From NCBI RefSeq assembly GCF_009696325.1, contig NZ_VUME01000011.1, forward strand, positions 1 to 64,000: a stretch of 64,000 bases of DNA, read 5' to 3'. The position numbers were made by a program, and so were the translations under genes. The notes under the pieces were generated by a model. That model was not told the origin of the DNA. It saw only the letters and a program-made list of their open reading frames with translations, and made no database searches. This DNA comes from Collinsella sp. WCA1-178-WT-3 (M1) (GTDB taxonomy: Bacteria; Actinomycetota; Coriobacteriia; Coriobacteriales; Coriobacteriaceae). Shown in pieces: positions 42,780 to 50,271 of the stretch; within the stretch, counting starts at the first letter, position 1, and each line of letters starts with the position of its first letter.

Positions 42780-44561
42780 ATGACGATCACCGAAATCGAC
42801 GAGAAGTTCATGCGCGAGGCGCTGGCGGAGGCGCGCGCCGCTGCGACAGTGGGCGAGGTGCCGATTGGTGCTGTGGTGGTGCGTGCGGGCGAGATTGTCG
42901 CGAGGGCGCATAATCGCCGTGAGCTCGACCAGGACCCTTCGGCACATGCCGAGTTTTTGGCCCTGTGCGCCGCCGCTCAGACGCTTGGGCGTTGGCGCCT
43001 TTCCGATTGTACGGTCTACGTGACGCTCGAACCCTGCTGCATGTGCGCGGGGCTTATGGTTAACGCGCGCGTGGGGCGTTGCGTGTATGGTGCGGCCGAT
43101 GCCAAGGCGGGCGCGGTGGGCTCGCTGTATGACCTCAATGCCGATTCGCGCCTGAACCATCGGTTTAATGTGACCGCCGGCGTGCTGGCAGACGAGTGTC
43201 GTGAGGTGTTGAGCGGCTATTTTAGTGGGCTGCGTGACACCGATGGTGCTGTCTGCAGTTGTGGGGCCGATCTTGAGGCGCATGCCGCTCATGCCAAGGC
43301 ACTCGCGTGTGCCGAAGATATTGCCGTTGAGGCGTTCGATTTTGGTGTCGCGTGCCGCCGGCCCCGCCGTGTGCTGTTGGCGATCGATTCCTTTAAGGGC
43401 AGCGTTTCGAGCGCGCAGGCAGAGGCGGCCGTTGCCGAAGGCGTGTGCCAGGTGTGGCCCGATGCCGAGCTGAGCGCTTTGCCGCTGGCAGATGGTGGCG
43501 AGGGAACGCTCGATGCCGTCGCCGCGCGCGGCGGCGAGCTTTTGACCTGCGAGGTTGCAGGGCCCTTGGGCAATCGCGTGTCTGCCCGGATGCTGGTGGA
43601 CGGCGAGCACGAGTCGGCTGTAGTTGAGATGGCCGAGGCGGCGGGCATCGGGTATTCGCCCTGCACGGAATCGGCGGCGTTGGCGGCCACAACCTATGGC
43701 GTGGGCGAGCTCATGCTCCGTGCGGTCCGTGCCGGGGCAAAGACTATCTATATTGGTTTGGGCGGCAGTGCCACCAACGACGGTGGCGCCGGCATGCTGC
43801 AGGCGCTGGGCGCGAATCTTGTCGATGAGTGTGGCTGCAATATCGCCCCCGGTCTTGCGGGTCTCGAACACGTGGTGAGTATCGATTTGGCGCCAGCGCT
43901 TCGGGCGCTGAATGGCGTGCGTATCGTGGTGCTTTCCGATGTTGAGAATCCGCTCGTGGGGCGCCGAGGCGCCCTGACGGTGTTTGGCGGGCAGAAAGGC
44001 CTGCCGACGGGTGACGTCGAGGCGCTGCGCGGGTACGACGGCTGGATGGTCGGCTACGGTCGTCTGCTCGATGCGGCGATTTTCGAGATGCGAGCCCAGA
44101 AGCTTCTGCGCGCGCCCGAGGGCGCACGGGCATTTGGCTCGGTGCTCGGCGTGCCCGGCGCGGGCGCGGCGGGTGGCTTGGGTGCCGCGCTGCTGGCGCT
44201 CGGTGCGGAGCTGCGCTCGGGCGTGGAGACGGTGCTCGATTTGATTGGGTTTGACGAGTGCGTTCGCGATGCCGATCTGGTCATAACGGGCGAGGGCAAT
44301 ATGGACGAGCAATCCGCCGCCGGTAAGGCGCCGGTGGGCGTGGCCCGTCGTGCGAAGCGATATAGCAAGCCGGTGGTCGCCGTCGTGGGCGGTCGTGCCG
44401 ACAACCTGGATGCGGTGTATGGACAGGGTATCGACTTGGTTCTGCCGGTCTGCCGCAGACCCATGCCCCTTGACCAAGCGCTCGACCCCCAGGAAGCCAC
44501 AACCAACCTCATCTGTGCCGGCGAGGCAGCCGCTCGAGCCTACGACCTCGGCCGTATTTAA
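42780..44561 (+). CDS. Fusion of tRNA adenosine deaminase (TadA) and glycerate kinase
   Basis: A 593-residue two-domain protein. Residues 1-150 are TadA, which converts A34 to inosine in tRNA(Arg): the HAE zinc motif is at 56-58, PCCMC at 85-89 supplies Cys ligands, and the catalytic Glu is E58. Residues about 196-593 are a class II glycerate kinase (GlxK type): RRVLLAIDSFKGSVSS, GLGGSATNDGGAGMLQALG and TGEGNMDEQSAAGKAPVG. A Cys-rich linker of about 45 residues joins them. No stop or frameshift lies between. GGGAAGG precedes the ATG at 42780. The fusion may join unrelated functions. Confidence 0.88.
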   Translation: MTITEIDEKFMREALAEARAAATVGEVPIGAVVVRAGEIVARAHNRRELDQDPSAHAEFLALCAAAQTLGRWRLSDCTVYVTLEPCCMCAGLMVNARVGRCVYGAADAKAGAVGSLYDLNADSRLNHRFNVTAGVLADECREVLSGYFSGLRDTDGAVCSCGADLEAHAAHAKALACAEDIAVEAFDFGVACRRPRRVLLAIDSFKGSVSSAQAEAAVAEGVCQVWPDAELSALPLADGGEGTLDAVAARGGELLTCEVAGPLGNRVSARMLVDGEHESAVVEMAEAAGIGYSPCTESAALAATTYGVGELMLRAVRAGAKTIYIGLGGSATNDGGAGMLQALGANLVDECGCNIAPGLAGLEHVVSIDLAPALRALNGVRIVVLSDVENPLVGRRGALTVFGGQKGLPTGDVEALRGYDGWMVGYGRLLDAAIFEMRAQKLLRAPEGARAFGSVLGVPGAGAAGGLGAALLALGAELRSGVETVLDLIGFDECVRDADLVITGEGNMDEQSAAGKAPVGVARRAKRYSKPVVAVVGGRADNLDAVYGQGIDLVLPVCRRPMPLDQALDPQEATTNLICAGEAAARAYDLGRI

Positions 44562-44584
44562 GTTTATCCAGGCAAGTCTCAATA

Positions 44585-44650
44585 AGTTGCGGTGGAATAG
44601 TTTCTGTTTTTGGCCTTGGGCCGTAAAGCAGGAACTATTCCACCGCAACT
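44585..44650. repeat. AGTTGCGGTG hairpin repeat R2, copy 1
   Basis: AGTTGCGGTGGAATAGTT (44585-44602) pairs perfectly with 44633-44650; inside, GGCC-TTG-GGCC forms a small apical stem. A second copy is at 58397-58463. It lies after the tadA-glycerate kinase gene. Confidence 0.82.
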
Positions 44651-44689
44651 CAAAAGTAGTCTTTTTGGCCCCGTCCCAAATTAGCTACC

Positions 44690-44718
44690 TTGCCCCATCG
44701 GGCAGGAGCGGGTAAGAT
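44690..44718 (+). promoter_or_regulatory. Promoter of the SRP RNA gene
   Basis: TTGCCC (44690-44695) and TAAGAT (44713-44718) are spaced by 17 bases; transcription would begin near 44726, just before the RNA stem. Confidence 0.65.
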
Positions 44719-44732
44719 ATACCGAGCGCCAA

Positions 44733-44837
44733 GCGCGCTCGATGGGTTCGGATGACGACATGTTCCGAATCTGGTCAGGTCCGGAAGGAAGCAGCCATAA
44801 GGAGCCTCTGTCGGGCATCCGAATCCATCGAGCGCAC
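44733..44837 (+). ncRNA. ffs: Signal recognition particle RNA (4.5S type)
   Basis: The universal SRP domain IV loop GGTCAGGTCCGGAAGGAAGC is present, with AGCAGCCATAAGGAG following. The 5' arm GCGCTCGATGG (from about 44735) and TTCGGATG pair with CATCCGAA and CCATCGAGCGC ending 44835, giving the single long hairpin of the short bacterial form. It binds Ffh and guides membrane protein insertion. Exact ends are estimated. Confidence 0.93.
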
Positions 44838-44848
44838 GGGCGCTTTTT
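44831..44848 (+). terminator. Terminator of the SRP RNA
   Basis: AGCGC pairs with GCGCT over ACGG, followed by TTTTT; it overlaps the 3' end of the RNA stem. Confidence 0.65.
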
Positions 44849-44861
44849 GGTGCCGCGATGC

Positions 44862-44956
44862 GGTCCCGGTGCCGGCGGGCTGTTTGGTGTCTCGCTGGTC
44901 CTCGGCTTTGCCTGCGGGATCGCTCGACTACCAAACAGCCCGCCGGCACCGGGACC
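44862..44956. repeat. Perfect 27-bp inverted repeat after ffs
   Basis: The left arm 44862-44888 is the exact complement of 44930-44956. The 41-base centre has CTCGCTGGTCCTCGG, TTT and CCTGCGGGATCGCTCGA and could fold a little. No open frame lies within. The layout (long arms, structured centre) is like elements A and B, but the core differs. Confidence 0.8.
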
Positions 44957-45116
44957 ACTTCGTCCAAAAATCACCCGTAGAGGGCGCATTTATCTGAAGA
45001 ATTGAATCCCGTGTCTTGCGGCGCTCGCTGGCGTTGCCAAAACATCGGCTGCTACATGCCTTGGGCGCTAGGACCGTCGCCCTTACATCTGTAACGAGTT
45101 GCTTACGCATCTCCAG

Positions 45117-45175
45117 GGCGCTCCGTACTATCATGAATCAGATTGAAGAGAGATGATGATAGGGAGCGCCTTTTT
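45117..45175 (+). promoter_or_regulatory. Leader hairpin overlapping the ribosome binding site of the second ABC exporter
   Basis: GGCGCTCC (45117-45124) pairs with GGAGCGCC (45163-45170), and CTATCAT (45128-45134) with ATGATAG (45156-45162); a 21-base loop and TTTTT follow, and the ATG is at 45176. The stem contains the ribosome binding site GGGAG. It looks both like a terminator and like a translation block. Confidence 0.65.
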
Positions 45176-47059
45176 ATGATTGAGCTGCTCAGGCGTTTTG
45201 GTGGTAAGTTTCGCCGGTATATGGTGATTGGCCCTGCGTGTAAGTTGATCGAAGTGATTTTTGACCTACTTACGCCGCTCGTGATTGCCCAGATGATCGA
45301 TAAGGGTATTGGCGCACGCGATGTCAACGCCGTCGTCCACTACGGTATGGTGCTCGCCGCCATGGCTGTGATCGGCATCTCGTTTACGCTCGTCTGCCAA
45401 AAGATGGCGGCGCTCACCTCGCAGGGCATGGGTACTGACATTCGCGGCGCACTCTACCAGCACATCAACAAGCTGAGCTATGCCGAACTCGACCGCTTTG
45501 GCACGCCGTCGCTCATTACGCGCATCACCAACGATGTCAACCAGGTGCAGCTTGCCGTGGCGCTGGGCGTGCGCATGCTCATTCGCTGGCCCTTCTTGGC
45601 GGTGGGCTCTATGTGCGCGGCCCTTGCCATCGACCTTAAGCTCGGCATCATCTTTTTGATTTGCACGCCCGCCATCGGCTTGGTGTTTTGGTTTGTCATG
45701 GCGCGCTGCATTCCGTACTACAAGCAGCTGCAGGCAAAGCTCGACCGCATCGCACTCATTTGCCGCGAGGGGCTTTCGGGCGCCCGCGTGGTCCGCGCCT
45801 TTGTGCGCGAGGATCACGAGCGTGAGCGCTTTGCCCAAGCCGCCGACGACCAGGCCCATACTGCCATCGCGGTGGGCAAGCTCTCGTCGATTCTTAACCC
45901 CGTCACGTTTTTGGTGATGAACCTAGGCGTGTGCGCCATCCTGTGGGTGGGCGGCATCCAGGTCAACGTGGGTGAGCTTACGCAGGGCCAGGTCATGGCG
46001 TTTGTGAACTACATGACGCAGACGCTCACCTCCATCGTGTACGTCGCCAACCTGGTCGTGGTCTTTACGAAGGCGAGCGCCAGCGCGTCGCGCATCAACG
46101 AGGTGTTCAATTGTGAGCCGAGCATCACCGATGAGGGCAACCAGCCGGTCGCGCTGCCCAAGCCGAGCGAACTGGCGGGTGGCTCGGCTCCAGTCCCCGC
46201 GCTGAGCTTGAGCCATGTGAGCTTTTCGTTTGGCGCGGGCGCTGCCAACGCCGTCAACGATGTGACCCTGGAGCTGCCGGTGGGCAAAACGCTCGGCATT
46301 ATCGGCGGCACGGGCAGCGGCAAGTCCACACTCGTCTCGCTTATCCCGCGCCTGTACGATGCGAGCGCCGGCAGCGTGAGCGTGATGGGCGCCGACGCGC
46401 GCACCTGGCCGCTCGACCAGCTGCGCCATGTGGTTGCGACCGTTCCGCAACGTGCATCGCTGGTGAGCGGCACTATCCGCAGCAACCTGACCTGGCGCGA
46501 CGAGGCGGCAACCGACGAGGAGCTTTGGGCGGCGCTCGATATGGCGCAGGCCAGCGAGTTTGTGCGCAACAAGCCGCAGGGCTTAGATGCCCCGGTCGAG
46601 GCAGGCGGTAAGAACTTTAGCGGTGGCCAGCGTCAGCGCCTGACTATCGCGCGTGCCTTAGTGGGCTCGCCGCAGGTTCTGATTATGGATGACTCCGTCT
46701 CGGCGCTCGACTTTAAGACCGACGCAGCGCTTCGCCGTGCCATTCGTGAACGAAGCGTGTGCGGTACCGCCGAGGGCGGGCTGCCGCTGACGACCATCAT
46801 CGTGAGCCAGCGCGTCTCGACCGTGCGCGACGCCGACGTGATTTGCGTACTCGACCACGGCTCGGTCGCGGGCTTGGGCACGCACGATGAGCTGTATGCA
46901 AGCTGCCAGCTCTACCGCGAGATTTGCCAGTCGCAGCTTCGCCGCGAGGAGCTCGAGGGTCAGCAGGGGAGTACGGCGCCCACGCCCGCTCCAAGCCCCG
47001 CGTCCGCCCCAGGCGCCCCGACCGCCCCCGCATCCGTCTGCGCAAAGGAGGGCTGCTAA
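45176..47059 (+). CDS. ABC exporter half-transporter with degenerate Walker B (second pair)
   Basis: A 627-residue ABC exporter half with six membrane helices and an ATPase domain. Walker A is GGTGSGKST, the signature is FSGGQRQR and Walker B is VLIMDDSVSALDF, again Asp in place of catalytic Glu, so this is the inactive-site half of a heterodimer. A Pro/Ala/Thr-rich tail of about 30 residues ends the protein. The start at 45176 uses the ribosome binding site in the leader hairpin; an in-frame ATG at 45143 would begin inside the hairpin loop and lacks a ribosome binding site. Confidence 0.9.
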   Translation: MIELLRRFGGKFRRYMVIGPACKLIEVIFDLLTPLVIAQMIDKGIGARDVNAVVHYGMVLAAMAVIGISFTLVCQKMAALTSQGMGTDIRGALYQHINKLSYAELDRFGTPSLITRITNDVNQVQLAVALGVRMLIRWPFLAVGSMCAALAIDLKLGIIFLICTPAIGLVFWFVMARCIPYYKQLQAKLDRIALICREGLSGARVVRAFVREDHERERFAQAADDQAHTAIAVGKLSSILNPVTFLVMNLGVCAILWVGGIQVNVGELTQGQVMAFVNYMTQTLTSIVYVANLVVVFTKASASASRINEVFNCEPSITDEGNQPVALPKPSELAGGSAPVPALSLSHVSFSFGAGAANAVNDVTLELPVGKTLGIIGGTGSGKSTLVSLIPRLYDASAGSVSVMGADARTWPLDQLRHVVATVPQRASLVSGTIRSNLTWRDEAATDEELWAALDMAQASEFVRNKPQGLDAPVEAGGKNFSGGQRQRLTIARALVGSPQVLIMDDSVSALDFKTDAALRRAIRERSVCGTAEGGLPLTTIIVSQRVSTVRDADVICVLDHGSVAGLGTHDELYASCQLYREICQSQLRREELEGQQGSTAPTPAPSPASAPGAPTAPASVCAKEGC

Positions 47060-48919
47060 ATGAATCCCTACACTTCCTCCGGTTCGGTCGCCACGATGAC
47101 GGCCAACGTGTCCGGCAACGATAACCTCAACGACCTGGGCGACGGTCCGCGCCAGCCCGGCGATCCCGAGCGCTATCCCGTGGGCGCGGTAACTCGCCGC
47201 CTGCTGGGCTATGTTCGTCCGCACCGCATTTCGTTTGTAGCGTCGTTTGTGAGTGCCGCCGCTTCGGTGATCTTGCAGCTCTACACGCCCATCCTCGTCG
47301 GCGAGGGCATCGACCTGATCGTCGCCGCCGGGCAGGTGGACTTCGGCGCGCTGCTGCCGCTTGTCACCAAGCTCGCGATTGTCGTCGTAGGTGCTGCGGC
47401 TTTCCAGTGGCTGCAGGGCTACTGCGTCAACCGCCTGTCCTACGAGACGGTGCGCGACATGCGCGTGGAGGCGAGCGACAAGCTCAGCCGCATGCCGCTC
47501 AGCTTTATCGACAGCCACGCCCACGGCGACCTCATGAGCCGCGTGGTTAACGACGTCGATCAGGTGGGCGATGGCCTGCTGCAGGGCTTTACCCAGCTTT
47601 TCACCGGCGTTATCACCATCGTGGGTACGCTCGCGTTTATGCTTTCCATCAACCTGACCATGACGCTCGTGGTGGTGCTCGTCACGCCGCTTTCCATTTT
47701 TGCAGCCGGTGCTATTGCCAAGCTCTCCAACAAGAGCTTTACGGCACAGCAGCGCATCCAAGGCCAGCTCGGTGGTCATATCGAGGAGTACGTGGGCGAG
47801 CAGAAGCTTGTCGACGCCTTTGCCTATGGCTCCAACGCGCAAGCGAGCTTCGATGCCCTCAATGCCGAGCTCTACACCGCGGGCGAGCGCGCGCAGTTTA
47901 TGGGTTCGCTTTCCAACCCCGGCACGCGCTTTATCAATAACATCATCTATGCCGTGGTCGCTGTGATCGGCTGCGTGGGCGTGATCACGGGCGTGCCCGC
48001 GGCGCTTACGGTGGGCGGCGTACAGATCTTTCTGTCCTATGCTAACCAGTACACCAAGCCGTTCAACGAGGTCACCAACGTCATTACGCAGATTCAGACG
48101 GCGTATGCCTCGGCGCGCCGCATGTTTGCGCTGCTCGATGCGCGCGAGCAGGAGCCCGACGCGTCGGACGCTATAGAGCTTGCCGCACCGCAGGGAGAGG
48201 TCGCCTTTGAGCATGTGGACTTTAGCTACGTGTCCGACCGCAAGCTGCTGCAGGATATCTGCATCGAGGCCAAGCCCGGCATGCGCTTTGCCCTGGTCGG
48301 CCCTACGGGCTGTGGCAAGACAACGCTCATCAATTTGCTGCTGCGTTTTTATGATATCGATGCCGGCCGCATTGCGGTCGATGGCCGTTCCTCGCGTGAA
48401 TACACGCGCGCAAGCTTGCGCCGCGCTTTTGGCATGGTGTTGCAGGATACGTGGCTGTTCGAGGGCACGGTGGCAGATAACATCGCCTACGGCTGTCCCG
48501 ATGCCACGCGCGAGCAGGTTATCGAAGCTGCCAAGCGCGCGCATGCGCACAAGTTTATCGTGCAGCTGCCACAGGGCTACGACACGGTGATTGGCGAGGA
48601 CGGCGGCACGTTTAGCCAGGGTCAAAAACAGTTGCTGTGCATCGCGCGCGTCATGCTCACCGACCCGGCGATCTTGCTGCTGGACGAGGCGACCTCGAGC
48701 ATCGACACCCGCACCGAGCTGCAGGTGCAGGCGGCATTCGACGAGCTCATGGCCGGTCGCACAAGCTTTGTGGTGGCGCACCGCCTGAGCACCATTCGCA
48801 ACGCCGACTGCATTCTGGTGATGCGCGACGGCGAGATTATCGAGCGCGGCACACACGACGAGCTGCTGGCGGCAGACGGCTTCTATGCCGATCTTTACCG
48901 CAGCCAGTTTGCCCAGTAG
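47060..48919 (+). CDS. ABC exporter half-transporter with catalytic Walker B (second pair)
   Basis: A 619-residue partner of the preceding gene. After about 55 hydrophilic residues, six membrane helices and an ATPase: GPTGCGKTT, FSQGQKQL and ILLLDEATSSIDT, with the catalytic Glu present. It starts directly after the previous stop, with AAGGAGGG upstream. The pair may export a drug, lipid or peptide; no MarR-type regulator lies beside it, unlike the first pair. Both pairs have the same order (degenerate half first), suggesting a common origin. Confidence 0.9.
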   Translation: MNPYTSSGSVATMTANVSGNDNLNDLGDGPRQPGDPERYPVGAVTRRLLGYVRPHRISFVASFVSAAASVILQLYTPILVGEGIDLIVAAGQVDFGALLPLVTKLAIVVVGAAAFQWLQGYCVNRLSYETVRDMRVEASDKLSRMPLSFIDSHAHGDLMSRVVNDVDQVGDGLLQGFTQLFTGVITIVGTLAFMLSINLTMTLVVVLVTPLSIFAAGAIAKLSNKSFTAQQRIQGQLGGHIEEYVGEQKLVDAFAYGSNAQASFDALNAELYTAGERAQFMGSLSNPGTRFINNIIYAVVAVIGCVGVITGVPAALTVGGVQIFLSYANQYTKPFNEVTNVITQIQTAYASARRMFALLDAREQEPDASDAIELAAPQGEVAFEHVDFSYVSDRKLLQDICIEAKPGMRFALVGPTGCGKTTLINLLLRFYDIDAGRIAVDGRSSREYTRASLRRAFGMVLQDTWLFEGTVADNIAYGCPDATREQVIEAAKRAHAHKFIVQLPQGYDTVIGEDGGTFSQGQKQLLCIARVMLTDPAILLLDEATSSIDTRTELQVQAAFDELMAGRTSFVVAHRLSTIRNADCILVMRDGEIIERGTHDELLAADGFYADLYRSQFAQ

Positions 48920-49030
48920 GGGCCACCGATTAGCGGCAGGTGGTTTACATCTGTCACGTTGGTACTAAGATATTCATCTAATAAATTGCATTAGTGGCTT
49001 TAGTTTTGGGGGAAACGAGGCAACGTGACT

Positions 49031-49582
49031 ATGACGTGCTCTTTGGTGGTTAACAGCAAGAGCGGTAATACCAGGATGGTTTCGGGCGCGATCAAGCGCG
49101 CTCTGCAGGCTGCGGGTGTTGAGTTTGTCCATGCCGCGGCGTTGAGCGACGATGCGGATGCAGATCAGGTTGCGCTCGAGGCGCAGGGCGCCTGTGCGGC
49201 CGACACGGTGCTCGTCGGTTTTTGGTGTGACAAGGGCGCGTGCACGCCTTCGGTCGCGGCGTTGCTCTCCACCTTGCACGGCAAGCGCGTCTTTTTGTTT
49301 GGCACCTGCGGTTTTGGCGCCGACCAGAGCTATTATCAGCAGATTATCGATCGCGTGACCTCCAATTTGGCCAATGATGCCGAGCTTGTAGGTTGGGCGA
49401 TGTGCCAGGGCAAGATGGGCCCTGCGGTCAAGCAGCGCTACGAGGCCATGCTCGAGCAAGATCCCGACAACGCCCGCGCTAAGATGCTGCTCGACAACTG
49501 GGTTGCCGCGAAGGACCATCCGACCAAGGAAGATCTGGACAACATGGCGGCAGCCGCCAAGAAGGCCGTGCTGGGCGAGTAG
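49031..49582 (+). CDS. Flavodoxin-like protein
   Basis: A 183-residue protein with a flavodoxin-like fold. The N-terminal beta strand and phosphate loop read SLVVNSKSGNTRMVSGAIKRAL (FMN phosphate contacts), then VLVGFWCDKGACTPSVAALL and KRVFLFGTCGFGAD. It would carry FMN and act as an electron carrier. Related short flavodoxins serve anaerobic reductases in gut Coriobacteria, but no such partner is adjacent, so its role is open. GAGG lies 10 bases before the ATG at 49031; a GTG at 49025 is the alternative start. Confidence 0.8.
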   Translation: MTCSLVVNSKSGNTRMVSGAIKRALQAAGVEFVHAAALSDDADADQVALEAQGACAADTVLVGFWCDKGACTPSVAALLSTLHGKRVFLFGTCGFGADQSYYQQIIDRVTSNLANDAELVGWAMCQGKMGPAVKQRYEAMLEQDPDNARAKMLLDNWVAAKDHPTKEDLDNMAAAAKKAVLGE

Positions 49583-49619
49583 GTCTATCGCTGCCGCGCG
49601 TGCGAAATAATACAGAAGC

Positions 49620-49648
49620 GAAAGCCTCGAAATCCTCGAGGCTTTTTC
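49620..49648 (+). terminator. Terminator of the flavodoxin-like gene
   Basis: AAAGCCTCGA pairs with TCGAGGCTTT over AATCC and is followed by TTC. Confidence 0.85.
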
Positions 49649-49761
49649 TTGACACTCGCGGGAGCAACCGTGGCAAGCGTGTGGGGCGACATTTTCCATC
49701 ACCCCGATGACGAGGCCGTCCTGGACGACACGCTCAATGCATCCGTTGGATGTATTGAGCG

Positions 49762-50024
49762 TGGGACGGGCTTTCCAGATGGGCAGGGTTTCGGAAAGTG
49801 CGTCCCAGAATCGGCGCTCAGACTGGGATACACTTTCCGCTTTACGCCTTGTCCGGAAACTGTGTCCCGGAATTAAGGCTTGGAATGGGATGCACTTTCC
49901 GGTTGAGAGCCTTAGCGGAAAGTGCGATCCGGAATTTACTCTTGAAGTGGGATGCGCTTTCCCAACAGGCCCTCAAGCGGAAACTACATCCCACTCCGGA
50001 CGTGAATTCTGGGACACAGTTTCC
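49762..50024. repeat. Phased array of nine alternating 15-bp units (31-bp period)
   Basis: Units of 15 bases start at 49762, 49793, 49824, 49855, 49886, 49917, 49948, 49979 and 50010, exactly 31 bases apart, alternately in reverse and forward orientation. The forward consensus is GGAAASTGYRTCCCR. The 16-base gaps are partly conserved (GAAT often follows a forward unit). It fills most of the 689-base gap after the flavodoxin-like gene. Confidence 0.92.
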
Positions 50025-50108
50025 GCGATTCGCATGACAGGCCACGCTTCTACCATGAGGTGAGCGCAGTTTCTTTATCAGCCCACTCAACCCGCAACGG
50101 GTGAGGGG

Positions 50109-50238
50109 CGGCGGCAGGCGAAGGCACGGGAAAGGTCTGTCGCGAGTTCCGCACGCAAAGGGGGCCACTTAATGTGGCCCCCGTCTTGCGCAGGACTGTT
50201 TGAGCAGCAGACCTTTCCCGTACCTCCGCCTGCCGCCG
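50109..50238. repeat. Structured element B: 30-bp inverted repeat around the conserved core
   Basis: The arms 50109-50138 and 50209-50238 pair over 30 bases with two mismatches. The centre repeats the core of element A (CGCGAGTTCCGCACGCAA, TTGCGCAGGACTGT, GAGCAG), but the apical stem is GGGGGCCAC/GTGGCCCCC rather than GGAAAGCAC/GTGCTTTCC. It lies just after the 31-bp array and ahead of the LTA-synthase-like gene end. Confidence 0.85.
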
Positions 50239-50271
50239 ATTCGGGCCCCCGACCCCGTTACTTGATCCCCG

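Noticed and set aside
42633-44648. 671-codon minus-strand frame opposite the TadA-glycerate kinase gene
   Set aside because: Shadow frame that also runs through the tRNA-Ser gene; the plus-strand product has all expected motifs.
49762-50024. CRISPR array
   Set aside because: The units are short (15 bp), alternate in orientation, have partly conserved gaps of 16 bp and no cas genes nearby; a CRISPR has direct repeats with unique spacers.
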